Part shown: positions 27,295-37,698 of the stretch, piece after piece
Position numbering within the stretch: position 1 is the stretch's first letter
Layout: every line of letters begins with the position of its first letter
Assembly (NCBI RefSeq): GCF_009877435.1
Contig: NZ_WXEX01000018.1
Span: forward strand, 1 to 43,940
Direction of reading: 5' to 3'
Length of the DNA: 43,940 nucleotides
From: Heliomicrobium gestii
GTDB taxonomy: Bacteria > Bacillota > Desulfitobacteriia > Heliobacteriales > Heliobacteriaceae
Program-made: the position numbers and the translations under genes
The notes under the pieces: generated by a model
Told to the model about the DNA's origin: nothing
Databases searched by the model: none
What the model saw: only the letters and a program-made list of their open reading frames with translations

Positions 27295-27318
27295 AAATCC
27301 AATCGCTGGATTTCTTTT
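27295..27318 (+). terminator. terminator-like hairpin in the glnS leader
   Basis: AAATCCA (27295-27301) pairs with TGGATTT (27307-27313), loop ATCGC, then CTTTT. It ends 16 bases before the glnS start, overlapping the space where the ribosome loads. The conserved T-box sequence is not seen in the leader, so a classical T-box is not supported. Confidence 0.4.
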
Positions 27319-27334
27319 GAGAAAGGTGAGCGTC

Positions 27335-28993
<1,659 letters not shown>

Positions 28994-29021
28994 AACCAAA
29001 CATCCAGGCACAACGAGTATG

Positions 29022-29064
29022 CCACCACCCGACGGATTCTTGCTGAACGGGGTGGTGGTTTTTT
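29022..29064 (+). terminator. intrinsic terminator after glnS
   Basis: CCACCACCC (29022-29030) pairs with GGGTGGTGG (29050-29058), followed by six T. Confidence 0.88.
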
Positions 29065-29132
29065 CTCATCGCGCCGGGGGGCGCGGCGTAATCAAGGCAA
29101 TGAGGTGGAAAGCTGTGAACGAGGTGATGGGC

Positions 29133-30212
<1,080 letters not shown>

Positions 30213-30282
30213 CAGCCGGCGTTTGGCCAAAAAAATAATCCCATTTTAACCTGAACGTAACACTGGCTTGTCCTCCCGTCCT

Positions 30283-30329
30283 TATAATGGGGTCGATTGG
30301 ATGCCGCCGGCCGGGCGACGGACGCCCGG
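30283..30329 (+). promoter_or_regulatory. -10 element and leader hairpin of the phytase-like gene
   Basis: A perfect TATAAT lies at 30283-30288 but no good -35 word is found 16-18 bases upstream, so an activator may be needed. The leader then has a perfect hairpin CCGGGCG (30311-30317), loop ACGGA, CGCCCGG (30323-30329), about 45 bases before the start codon. It fits no riboswitch consensus I can recall. Confidence 0.4.
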
Positions 30330-30375
30330 TTCACAGCAAGGCAGCCCGATAGGGAAACGTCGAGGAGGAACATGG

Positions 30376-31848
30376 ATGAAGAAGCAAACCATAAAAGCTG
30401 CTGCCCTGATCATGTCTGGCGCCCTGCTGATGGGAGCCAGCCCGGTCTGGGCCGATGACGACGCGGCGAGGGTCGCCGTGCCCAGCGATGTGAGCATAAC
30501 CGTCAACGGGAACACAGTGACGATGAAGGATGCGCCGGTGAATGTGGACGGGCGATTGTACCTGCCCCTGCGGGCCTTGGCCGATATGGACAACAAATAT
30601 GTCGATTGGGATCCCCTCTCCGGCACGGCTCAATTGACCGAAAAGGCGCGCCTGACAGGCAAGTACACCCTGAAGAACCCCGCCGACCTGGGCAAAGGCG
30701 CCAAGATGGGCATGGGCTCCTCCCTCGTTCACCTGCCGTCCGACCCGCCGAACATCTTCTATTCGAGCACCGATCGCGGTCCCAACGGCGAGGTCGACAT
30801 CGACGGCGAGACGCGCCGCACCTTCCCCATCGCTGCCTTTACGCCCACCATCTATAAGATCGCTCTCGAAAAAGACGAGATCAAGGTGCTGGAGAGCATC
30901 CCCCTGAAACTGGCCAAGGGCGTTGACCCCATCACCAAGACCCCCTACATCTCCGGCATTTCCAACATTGACAGCGATGAAAAGCCTTATGACGAGACGG
31001 GCAAGCAGTTGCTTCCCCTTGACCCCTACGGCCTGGACGTGGAAGGCATCGCCTACAATCCCGCCGATGACACCTTTTGGCTCTGTGACGAGTACCGTCC
31101 CAGCCTGGTCCAGGTCAAGCGGGACGGCACGCTCCTGCAGCGCCTCGTCCCGGCCGGTGACGCCGCGAAACTGAACTCGCCGGAAGTGCCCCTCAAAGAG
31201 ACCATCCCCGCCGTCTACGCCAAGCGAAACATCAACCGCGGCTTTGAGGGTGTCAGCATCACCCCCGACGGCAAGTGGATGTTCGCCGTCATCCAGAATC
31301 CTCCCATGAACCCCGATAAGGAGACCCGCAAATCGCGGGCCTACCGGATCCTCAAGCTGAATGCCGCCACAGGCCAAGCGGTGGGCGAATTCGCCTATCT
31401 CGCCGATGACGCCAAATCCTTCAAAGGACTCAAACAGTTCGACATCGTCCTCTCGGATATCGTCGCCGTCAATGAACATAGGGTTCTCGTCGATGAGCGG
31501 GACAAGAACGCCGGCGCCGCCGCCCAACTGAAAAAGATTTACCTGGCCGACCTGAGCCGGGCGACGAACATCCTCGGGCGTTTCGACACGCCAGCAGAGG
31601 GCCAGCCGGCGCTGGAACAGATGACCGTAGAGGGGATGGAGGCAGCGGGCGTCACCCCGCCGCTCAAGCGGACCATCGTCAACCTGGTCGACAGCGCTTA
31701 TCCCTTCGAGAAGATGGAAGGCGTCGCCCTCGTCGACGGCAAGACCCTGGCCGTGATCAACGACAACGACTTCGGCGTCGACCCGGCCAGTTCGACTGGA
31801 GCGCTCACCCAACTGTGGACCTTTGAGTTGCCCTACACCTTGAAATAG
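30376..31848 (+). CDS. secreted esterase/phytase-like protein with an N-terminal copper-amine-oxidase-like domain
   Basis: A 490-residue exported protein. A signal peptide (about 1-26, MKKQTIKAAALIMSGALLM, cleavage after VWA) is followed by a short copper-amine-oxidase N-like module (ITVNGNTVTMKDAPVNVDG, LYLPLRALADM), common in secreted Clostridia proteins. The rest is the phytase-like esterase domain, a probable beta-propeller: SSTDRGPNGEVD, GLDVEGIAYNPADDTFWLCD, GFEGVSITPDGKWMFAVIQ, FEKMEGVALVDGKTLAVIND. The natural substrate is unknown; phytase activity is not assured by the name. ATG 30376 follows GAGGAGG; a nearby ATG 30372 is out of frame. The gene is monocistronic. Confidence 0.82.
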   Translation: MKKQTIKAAALIMSGALLMGASPVWADDDAARVAVPSDVSITVNGNTVTMKDAPVNVDGRLYLPLRALADMDNKYVDWDPLSGTAQLTEKARLTGKYTLKNPADLGKGAKMGMGSSLVHLPSDPPNIFYSSTDRGPNGEVDIDGETRRTFPIAAFTPTIYKIALEKDEIKVLESIPLKLAKGVDPITKTPYISGISNIDSDEKPYDETGKQLLPLDPYGLDVEGIAYNPADDTFWLCDEYRPSLVQVKRDGTLLQRLVPAGDAAKLNSPEVPLKETIPAVYAKRNINRGFEGVSITPDGKWMFAVIQNPPMNPDKETRKSRAYRILKLNAATGQAVGEFAYLADDAKSFKGLKQFDIVLSDIVAVNEHRVLVDERDKNAGAAAQLKKIYLADLSRATNILGRFDTPAEGQPALEQMTVEGMEAAGVTPPLKRTIVNLVDSAYPFEKMEGVALVDGKTLAVINDNDFGVDPASSTGALTQLWTFELPYTLK

Positions 31849-31863
31849 TTCGGAAAAAATGCG

Positions 31864-31916
31864 GCCCCGCAAGAAGGACGCCTGGAAAAAGGCGCGCCTC
31901 CCTGCGGGGCTTTTTT
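31864..31916 (+). terminator. intrinsic terminator after the phytase-like gene
   Basis: GCCCCGCA (31864-31871) pairs with TGCGGGGC (31903-31910), followed by six T. Confidence 0.85.
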
Positions 31917-32168
31917 ACGGCCCTCCCTTAGAATCTTGCCGTCGAGGGGGCCGGCATAGTAACATGAATCGGAACCGCCATCGCCATCGACATCGTCATC
32001 GCCCAGCGGCGCCAGCAGCAGGGATGGGATACCGGCTTGGTGAATTCGTTGCAGAGAGATGCGGTGAATCGCACTGACGCACTGAATCGGAGAGAAAATC
32101 AGACCGATAGAGTGCGTTGAACGGCACAATCAATCCGAAATGGATGTACGAAGAGAACGAGGTTTAGG
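31917..32168 (+). other. thyX upstream region with a CATCG repeat and a leader hairpin
   Basis: The stretch has no convincing gene. A short run of hexamers of the form nCATCG (about 31978-32002) could encode alternating Arg-His in a 38-codon frame from about 31963 to 32077, but no ribosome site supports it. A hairpin follows: ACGCACT (32077-32083) with AGTGCGT (32111-32117), and an inner ATCGG/CCGAT helix separated by a 2x2 internal loop. It lies about 50 bases before thyX. Confidence 0.4.
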
Positions 32169-33500
32169 ATGATTATCGCAAATTTTGAAGCCACCGGGAT
32201 GGATCGGATCGCCACGTGGATCGAGCGAAACGGGATCAACGCCATCGATGAACCGGCCTTGAGACAGGCGCTGAACACGCTGAATATCTCCTTCACGCTG
32301 GAAGGGATCGATCGGGTGCAGAGCACCCTGATCTGCGAACTGAAGGACTCCTACGTGCAGCAAAGCCAGCGCTACGTCACCATGGACGCCGACGCTTACC
32401 GGTTGCCCCGACTCGACCGGGAGGACCGGCAAAAGACGGAGGAAATCACCCAACGGGCGTTCCGGTTATATGGGCAGATGTCCCAATTGAAGGATCCAAC
32501 GGCCAAGGGAAGGCCCAAAGCAGAAAATTACCGTTATGGCATCCCCATCGAAGATGCCCGCTACATCCTGCCCCTTTCGACGAAGACCAACGTCTCCGTG
32601 GCCATGTCCGGCGACAAACTGGTTGAATTCTTCCGGCTGCTTCATGACAAGAAGCACGGCGCCATCTTTGCCGAGATCGGCAGCGAACTGGCTGCGCTCC
32701 TGCCGGAGGCGCTGACATCCCTGTTGCCGGCGGAATATGACAGCGGCGCCGCCGGCGAGAGGATCCGGGATTTTTACCGGGACGATCTCGAACGGATCGA
32801 CGCCGAAAACAACCTGGTCTTGCTGAGCCGTTTCAACGACCTGGATCTGAAGGTCGGTTTTGGCGCCTTGACGAGCACCTCGAAAAACACGCCCTCCCAG
32901 GAGATCGCCCGTTTTGGCGCTGAGGCGGCGAGCAAGGCCAGGGGGGTGGCGGAGCGCGTTCTGGGGTATGGTCATGAGAGCATCGCCGAACAGGCCCGGA
33001 CGACCTTTGGCATGATGTGCAGTCTTGTCACCTACCACCAGCAGCTTCGTCACCGGCTCAGCCAAAATTACCGCGAGGATCTGGCTGAATTGATCCGGGA
33101 CGCCGGCAGGCCCGTTAAAGTCCCCGACAGCATCCGGCAGTCGCCCTTTTATACGGAATTTATGGAACTCGTCGAGGAGTGCAAGCGATGGCGCCAGATT
33201 ATTGCGCAGAAGTATGGCGATGAATACGCCTTGTCTTGCTTGCTCAACTGCGATCAGATCAAGCTGATCATCGCCACGAACGCCAGGATCGACATCGGCA
33301 TGCTGTCAGACCGCACCTGCATGAACGCCCAGTGGGAGATCCGCGAACTGGCGATCAAAAAGCTGAAGATGTTGCGCTCCCTGTCCCCTGTGCTCTATGA
33401 ACGAGCCCTTCCGTCCTGTGTGCTGGGTAAGTGCAGAGAGGGGAAGCTGAGTTGCGGGCGGCAAGCGGAAGTGAGAGAACGGTTTTTGCCGAGCCATTGA
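32169..33500 (+). CDS. thyX: FAD-dependent thymidylate synthase with duplicated ThyX domain
   Basis: A 443-residue flavin-dependent thymidylate synthase, which makes dTMP from dUMP using methylene-tetrahydrofolate and FAD. The usual enzyme is about 220-250 residues; here two ThyX-like halves are joined. The first half has SFTLEGIDRVQSTLICELKD then QQSQRY at 64-69: the RHR part of the ThyX motif is replaced, while the SQQSQRY part stays. The second half has HESIAEQARTTFGM and RHRLSQNYR from R294: the RHR part is kept. One half may be structural, or the active sites may be shared between halves. ATG 32169 follows ACGAGG. The gene is monocistronic and ends in a strong terminator. Confidence 0.88.
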   Translation: MIIANFEATGMDRIATWIERNGINAIDEPALRQALNTLNISFTLEGIDRVQSTLICELKDSYVQQSQRYVTMDADAYRLPRLDREDRQKTEEITQRAFRLYGQMSQLKDPTAKGRPKAENYRYGIPIEDARYILPLSTKTNVSVAMSGDKLVEFFRLLHDKKHGAIFAEIGSELAALLPEALTSLLPAEYDSGAAGERIRDFYRDDLERIDAENNLVLLSRFNDLDLKVGFGALTSTSKNTPSQEIARFGAEAASKARGVAERVLGYGHESIAEQARTTFGMMCSLVTYHQQLRHRLSQNYREDLAELIRDAGRPVKVPDSIRQSPFYTEFMELVEECKRWRQIIAQKYGDEYALSCLLNCDQIKLIIATNARIDIGMLSDRTCMNAQWEIRELAIKKLKMLRSLSPVLYERALPSCVLGKCREGKLSCGRQAEVRERFLPSH

Positions 33501-33618
33501 CGAGATGGGTTGCAGAAAAGGTTGAGTTTGGCCGAGGGGCGGATGGCTCGTAGAGGTATATCTCGTAAACGTATCGCACAGATGAGGCGAAAAGAGAAGG
33601 AACGATGGATGCGAACCC

Positions 33619-33654
33619 CCGGTACGACCTTGAGTAGTCGAACCGGTTTTTTTT
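33619..33654 (+). terminator. intrinsic terminator after thyX
   Basis: CCGGTACGAC (33619-33628) pairs with GTCGAACCGG (33637-33646) with one A-A mismatch, followed by eight T. Confidence 0.85.
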
Positions 33655-33713
33655 CGTCTGGCCGAAGATCATGAGTGTGCATCGGTTCAGTGAGAGGGCG
33701 GGGAAGAAATTCT

Positions 33714-33743
33714 AAAAGTAAAAACACCCCGGAGAGGGGTGTT
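33714..33743 (-). terminator. intrinsic terminator of the small membrane protein gene
   Basis: AACACCCC (33723-33730) pairs with GGGGTGTT (33736-33743), 5-base loop. On the minus strand it is followed by TTTACTTTTAGA. It lies 33 bases past the stop of the gene at 33776. Confidence 0.75.
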
Positions 33744-33775
33744 GAAGGGCGGTCACCGGTAAACCACCTTATAGC

Positions 33776-34219
33776 CTAATCATGCACCAAAGAGCCGGGC
33801 AATACCAATAGCCATTTGTTGTTTTCCTGTACAGCCTGTAGTCTAACCTTTTGTGCTCCAGCAGGATATTTAAACTCAATCATTAGTTCGGCATTATTCC
33901 TATCAATTATTTTTGTATCGATAATGTTGTAGTCTAGAATCGGATTGTTTTCTTGGAGCTCTTCATATTTCTTTTTTAGACTACTTTTGTCATGATCCCG
34001 ATATCTCTTGTCAATCTTAACGTTTTCTAAAAAGCGATCAATTTGTTTCATTTTAATTTTTTCTAAGGATGAGCCTGCCTCTGTCTGAACAATCCGGGCA
34101 AGAGCGCTTTCGTCACCCTCCTGATCATAGATGGGAGACACATATGAAGCATAAACTACTGAGCTTAAAATGACTGTTACTAAAGCGATTGCAATTAAAT
34201 ACCCCGCTTTTTTCCTCAC
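33776..34219 (-). CDS. small membrane-anchored protein of unknown function
   Basis: A 147-residue protein. One N-terminal membrane helix (about residues 5-25, AGYLIAIALVTVILSSVVYA) is followed by a charged, mostly helical outer part with many Lys, Asp and Glu, and a final beta-rich segment (AELMIEFKYPAGAQKVRL, NNKWLLVLPG). I do not recognise the family; the tail resembles small lipocalin- or NTF2-like outer domains of Firmicute membrane proteins. The GTG start at 34219 has an excellent AAAGGAGGA at ideal distance, so it is preferred to ATG 34255. The gene is clearly richer in A+T than its left-hand neighbours and belongs to the same atypical patch as marR and the methyltransferase. Confidence 0.6.
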   Translation of the reverse strand: MRKKAGYLIAIALVTVILSSVVYASYVSPIYDQEGDESALARIVQTEAGSSLEKIKMKQIDRFLENVKIDKRYRDHDKSSLKKKYEELQENNPILDYNIIDTKIIDRNNAELMIEFKYPAGAQKVRLQAVQENNKWLLVLPGSLVHD

Positions 34220-34425
34220 GGAATAATCCTCCTTTGCATCCTTGTTCCTGAACATGATTTTAAAATAACGGTATACCCTTAGCTCCTCCTGGGGAATACT
34301 GCAGAGCCAGCCACGAAGAACGATGTTGTAAACGGCTATGATTGGGGTCAACTCATTTGCATGCCTAGGGTCTCAATACACTAAGCGGCGGCTAACTTTT
34401 TTCTTGGCCCACTTCGTAAATATTG

Positions 34426-34454
34426 TTGACACTTTACTAAGGTACCTGTATAAT
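34426..34454 (+). promoter_or_regulatory. perfect consensus promoter of the marR gene
   Basis: TTGACA (34426-34431), a 17-base spacer and TATAAT (34449-34454): both words match the sigma-A consensus exactly. The operator palindrome overlaps it. Confidence 0.92.
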
Positions 34455-34478
34455 GAAATTAAGGTACCTTAGTAAAGT
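34431..34478 (+). promoter_or_regulatory. MarR operator: perfect 16-base inverted repeat around the -10 box
   Basis: ACTTTACTAAGGTACC (34431-34446) and its exact complement (34463-34478) flank the -10 box and transcription start. Each arm is centred on the self-complementary AAGGTACCT(T), so the site may hold two MarR dimers. Binding would block RNA polymerase on a consensus promoter, giving tight autorepression relieved by a ligand. Confidence 0.85.
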
Positions 34479-34497
34479 TAAAGGAGGAGGAAATGAC

Positions 34498-35031
34498 ATG
34501 GACAAAGGTAGTTTGACGGAAAGGTTCATCACACTTAGCCGCTTGTTTATCCAAAAGCACCATCAAAGGGGGGCAAGCCACCTTCAAGACCCTTATCGTG
34601 GGCAAGGCAGAATTCTGGCTTTGCTCAAAATGGAACCCGAAATGAGTCAAAAAAAGCTCTCCTATCTGCTGGGCATACGTCCGCAATCCATGGGGGAATT
34701 ATTGGCGAAACTGGAGCAAAACGGTTATATCACCCGTACCCCGTCTGCTGAAGACCGGCGCGCAATGGATATTAAGCTGACGAGCGAAGGCGCAAAAGCA
34801 ATCGCTTCGATTGAGCAAAATCGTGCGCAAGAACTCGCGGCCGATGAAATGTTTCAATGCTTAAACAAAGAGGAACAGCAAATTTTAGCTGGTTACCTGG
34901 ACCGTCTCATTGCTTCGGCAAAAGAAACTCTTGGCGGTGAACAAAATGACGCTGATGAACATAGGCCACATCCGCATTTTTTCGGGGACCGTCATATGGG
35001 ATTTGATGGACGTCGAAGAGATGGATTTTAA
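34498..35031 (+). CDS. MarR-family transcriptional regulator
   Basis: A 177-residue winged-helix regulator. The DNA-binding part includes MSQKKLSYLLGIRPQSMGELL (shown here as MSQKKLSYLLG then IRPQSMGELLAKLEQNGYI) and the wing with RTPSAEDRRAMDIKLTSEG, the usual MarR signature DxRxxxxxLTxxG. The tail after residue 150 is rich in His, Arg and Asp (HRPHPHFFGDRHMGFDGRR), which might bind metal. Start ATG 34498 follows AAAGGAGGAGG. The gene sits under a consensus promoter covered by a palindrome, and is followed after 72 bases by a methyltransferase gene that it probably controls. Confidence 0.9.
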   Translation: MDKGSLTERFITLSRLFIQKHHQRGASHLQDPYRGQGRILALLKMEPEMSQKKLSYLLGIRPQSMGELLAKLEQNGYITRTPSAEDRRAMDIKLTSEGAKAIASIEQNRAQELAADEMFQCLNKEEQQILAGYLDRLIASAKETLGGEQNDADEHRPHPHFFGDRHMGFDGRRRDGF

Positions 35032-35103
35032 TGGACGCGCGATGACGTAGCCGTCGGTGCCCGACCTCTCACACTTAATTACAAATGCAAAGGAGAATGA
35101 ACC

Positions 35104-35751
35104 ATGAAGTATGATCCGAAAACGATGCAAAACTATTCATCAGCCCATGAAGGTTTTACAGAACATTATAATGCAACTCCACCATGGGACATTGGAAAAC
35201 CACAAGCGCCATATTTGACGGTTATCGACCAAGTTAAAAGCCCGGTTCTTGATGCCGGATGCGGCACCGGGAGCACTGCGCTGTTCTTTGCAGCGAGGGG
35301 GCTTGAAGTGACCGGTATCGATTTTGTTGAAAGCGCGATTCAACGAGCCAGAATAAAAGCGGCAGAACAAAGCGTATCCGTGAATTTCTTGGTTAAAGAT
35401 GCGATGACGCTAAACGATTGGAATGAGCGCTTCGCAAGCGTTATCGACAGCGGGTTATTGCACATCTACTCCAAAGAAGACCAAAGGCAGGACCGAACAC
35501 GCTATGTCCAGGGGTTAGCCCACGTGTTGAAACCGGGTGGACGACTCTTTTTATTGAGTTTTACAGATGAAGCACCCGAGGGTGGAGTTTCAGAACAGGA
35601 GTTATATGAAATTTTTGCGAAAGGGTGGGAAATCGAATCGGTCCAGCAGGTTATTGGCGAAATAAACCAGGAGTTCTTAGCGAAACATCCAGGCGCATTT
35701 CAAGAAGCAGGGCCAAAGATGTGGTTCGCCGTCATCCGGCGAACAAACTAA
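35104..35751 (+). CDS. class I SAM-dependent methyltransferase
   Basis: A 215-residue methyltransferase. Motif I, the SAM-binding loop, is VLDAGCGTGSTALFFA; motif II is VTGIDFVESAI; the region after LHIYSKEDQ and LKPGGRLFLLSF are motifs III and IV of the class I fold. The start PPWDIGKPQAPYLTVID recalls thiopurine/tellurite-type methyltransferases, which modify small toxic molecules, but the substrate is not fixed. ATG 35104 follows AAAGGAGAATG. It lies in the marR transcription unit and ends in a clear terminator. The pairing with a MarR regulator suggests a ligand-induced detoxification role; this is inference. Confidence 0.87.
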   Translation: MKYDPKTMQNYSSAHEGFTEHYNATPPWDIGKPQAPYLTVIDQVKSPVLDAGCGTGSTALFFAARGLEVTGIDFVESAIQRARIKAAEQSVSVNFLVKDAMTLNDWNERFASVIDSGLLHIYSKEDQRQDRTRYVQGLAHVLKPGGRLFLLSFTDEAPEGGVSEQELYEIFAKGWEIESVQQVIGEINQEFLAKHPGAFQEAGPKMWFAVIRRTN

Positions 35752-35788
35752 CGTGATTTTGGCACTGGAACGAGGGCATCGTCTCTGT

Positions 35789-35822
35789 CAACCGTGACCT
35801 TTGGGGCACGGTTGTTTTTTTC
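35789..35822 (+). terminator. intrinsic terminator after the methyltransferase
   Basis: CAACCGTG (35789-35796) pairs with CACGGTTG (35807-35814), followed by eight T. Confidence 0.88.
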
Positions 35823-36127
35823 CGAATCGACTCACAACAAGAGGTTACGAATTGAGATTTTCTCTTTAAGCTGGCGAATCGCTTTCTCTCGGGAGGAGCT
35901 AAGGGCATACCTCATTTTAAAATACAATATCGAATGCCACAAGATGCTATTTTTGTAAATATTTCGACGCCTTTCACCTTTTTTGCAAATGGAGTTTTCG
36001 CTTTTATCGCGACAAGTCAACGGCAAATCTTGTGATTGCGCATTTTTTCGTCTATGATGGAAATATACGGTCCCGGCGGCGGACGATGTGTGGAACCGTT
36101 CCAAAAGAACCTCGAGGCCACGCTACA
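35823..36127 (+). promoter_or_regulatory. AT-rich intergenic stretch with a plus-strand promoter
   Basis: No supported gene is seen; a 90-codon minus-strand frame here (35832-36104) has no ribosome site and no recognisable motif. A good promoter reads to the right: TTGTGA (36030-36035), 17-base spacer, TATGAT (36053-36058). It points into the 3' end of the opposite-strand ygbA-like gene, and could start an RNA antisense to it or a long leader of the alcohol dehydrogenase mRNA. Confidence 0.45.
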
Positions 36128-36487
36128 TTAGAGATCTCCATTTTCTCGTTTCCCTTTCGACGGCAGCGGCGGGACGCGCCGAAAGCCGTCGATGACATGG
36201 CCGAGCGCGAGGAACGGGTTCGTCCAGACCATGCGCGGTCCGGAAAAACGCATGACGTCGATGATCGCGTCACGCCGATCCTTTTTGTAGCAATGGATGG
36301 GGCATTTTCCGCAGGTGGGTTTGTCGTCGCCGAAGGCGCAGCGATCGAGGCGGGCCCAGGCGTAATCCAGGAGCGAGCGGCAATCGTCGCAGAGGCCCTC
36401 GGGATGATGGTGACGGCGGGCGCAGGAGAGGCGGATCATGGCGTGAACAGTCTTTTTTTCTCGTTCGATGCGGCGTAAACGGCTCAT
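36128..36487 (-). CDS. YgbA-like nitrous-oxide-stimulated promoter family protein
   Basis: A 119-residue cysteine-rich small protein: CARRHHHPEGLCDDCRSLLD, DRCAFGDDKPTCGKCPIHCY, then the family segment RDAIIDVMRFSGPRMVW. The ordered cysteines (C-x2-C and C-x2-C-x3-C) could hold a metal or Fe-S cluster. In E. coli the homologue is induced under nitrosative stress; its molecular role is unclear. ATG 36487 follows AAAGGAAAGGAA; an upstream TTG in frame is less likely. Divergent from the alcohol dehydrogenase gene with only 77 bases between them. Confidence 0.78.
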   Translation of the reverse strand: MSRLRRIEREKKTVHAMIRLSCARRHHHPEGLCDDCRSLLDYAWARLDRCAFGDDKPTCGKCPIHCYKKDRRDAIIDVMRFSGPRMVWTNPFLALGHVIDGFRRVPPLPSKGKRENGDL

Positions 36488-36564
36488 AGGCGTTCCTTTC
36501 CTTTGCACAGATGGTAAAATGGCAGCTCTGAATCTGGAACGATCGAAAAGAGGGGTTATGGAAG

Positions 36565-37698
36565 ATGTTCAATAAAATGGTCCTCGGTGGCCAGGCCATC
36601 GTCACCGGCCGGGGATCCATCGGGTATATCGGGACGATTCCGGCGAAAAAGGCCTTCATCGTGACCGGCGGCCGCTCCATGTACGCCAACGGAACGATCG
36701 CAAAGATCGAGGCGATGCTCCGCGACAAGGGCTGTGAGACCCTTGTCCATGGCGGCATCGGCGCCAACCCCGACACAACGGCCGTAGAGGCGGGGGTCGA
36801 CGCGATGCGGGCCTTTGGCCCCGACCTGCTCGTGGCGGTCGGCGGCGGCTCCCCCCTTGATGCCGCGAAGGCCATGGCCTTGTTCTATGAATACCCGGAG
36901 TTGAATTTTGGCAACGTCTTATCGCGGGAACTGCCAGAGCGGCGGCAAAAGCTCACCTTTGTGGCTGCGCCGTCCACATCGGGGACCGGCAGCGAGGTGA
37001 CCAAGGCGGCGGTGATCACCTTCCGGGAACAGAACCTGAAGATCGGGCTCAAAACGACGGCCATGATCCCCGATGTGGCGATCCTCGATCCCGACCTGAC
37101 CCTGACCATGCCGCCGAACATCGTCGCCGAGACGGGCATGGACGCCCTGACCCATGCCGTCGAGTGCTACATCAACACGCGCATGGACGCCTTTTTGGAG
37201 CCGCTGGCCCGCGGCGCTGTCGAGGGGATTTTCGCCAATTTGCCGGCTTCCTACCGGGAAGGCGCGCCGGAAAGCCGTGAAAACATGCACATCTATCAGT
37301 GCATGGCGGGATTGGCCTTCAGCCATGTGGGGCTCGGCATGGCCCACGGCATCGCCCACGCCGTCGGCGGGCGCTTCGGCCTCGGCCACGGCTTGATCAA
37401 CGCCATTGTACTGCCCCAGGTGCTTCAGTACAACAGCCGCGATGCCGAGGTGCGCAACCGGTTGCAGCGGCTGGCGAAGAGCATCGGCGAGGCCGATTTT
37501 ATCGACGCCGTGGAGCGGCTGAACCGGCAGCTCCATATTCCCGCATCTTTCCGGGAGGCGGGGCTTTCACAGCAGGATGTTGAGGCCGCCTTTGATGAAC
37601 TGGTTGAAAACGCCATGAAGGGCTCCACGCGGGTCAACCCGGCGCCGGTGAGCACGGCCGAGATGGCCTCGTTGCTGCGCCAACTCTTTTTCGGCTAA
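36565..37698 (+). CDS. iron-containing alcohol dehydrogenase
   Basis: A 377-residue group III (Fe) dehydrogenase that interconverts alcohols and aldehydes with NAD(P). The nucleotide loop VGGGSPLDAAKAM is at about residues 92-104; APSTSGTGSEVT follows; the metal ligands appear in AETGMDALTHAVECY and GMAHGIAHAVGGRFGLGHG (Asp and three His). Length is typical. ATG 36565 follows GAGGGG at nine bases. It is divergent from the ygbA-like gene and ends in a terminator. Substrate cannot be given; a fermentation role with the nearby hydrogenase is possible. Confidence 0.9.
   Translation: MFNKMVLGGQAIVTGRGSIGYIGTIPAKKAFIVTGGRSMYANGTIAKIEAMLRDKGCETLVHGGIGANPDTTAVEAGVDAMRAFGPDLLVAVGGGSPLDAAKAMALFYEYPELNFGNVLSRELPERRQKLTFVAAPSTSGTGSEVTKAAVITFREQNLKIGLKTTAMIPDVAILDPDLTLTMPPNIVAETGMDALTHAVECYINTRMDAFLEPLARGAVEGIFANLPASYREGAPESRENMHIYQCMAGLAFSHVGLGMAHGIAHAVGGRFGLGHGLINAIVLPQVLQYNSRDAEVRNRLQRLAKSIGEADFIDAVERLNRQLHIPASFREAGLSQQDVEAAFDELVENAMKGSTRVNPAPVSTAEMASLLRQLFFG

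Noticed and set aside
27178-27334. T-box riboswitch for glnS
   Set aside because: The conserved T-box core and the specifier-loop layout were not found.
30295-30375. c-di-GMP or cobalamin riboswitch before the phytase-like gene
   Set aside because: Only one simple hairpin is visible and the conserved bases of either class are missing.
31833-32129. 98-codon minus-strand frame with an acidic Asp/Gly run
   Set aside because: The acidic run is the complement of the CATCG repeat; there is no ribosome site and the frame overlaps the terminator of the previous gene.
35832-36104. 90-codon minus-strand frame between the methyltransferase and ygbA
   Set aside because: AT-rich, no Shine-Dalgarno, overlaps a good plus-strand promoter and has no familiar motif.
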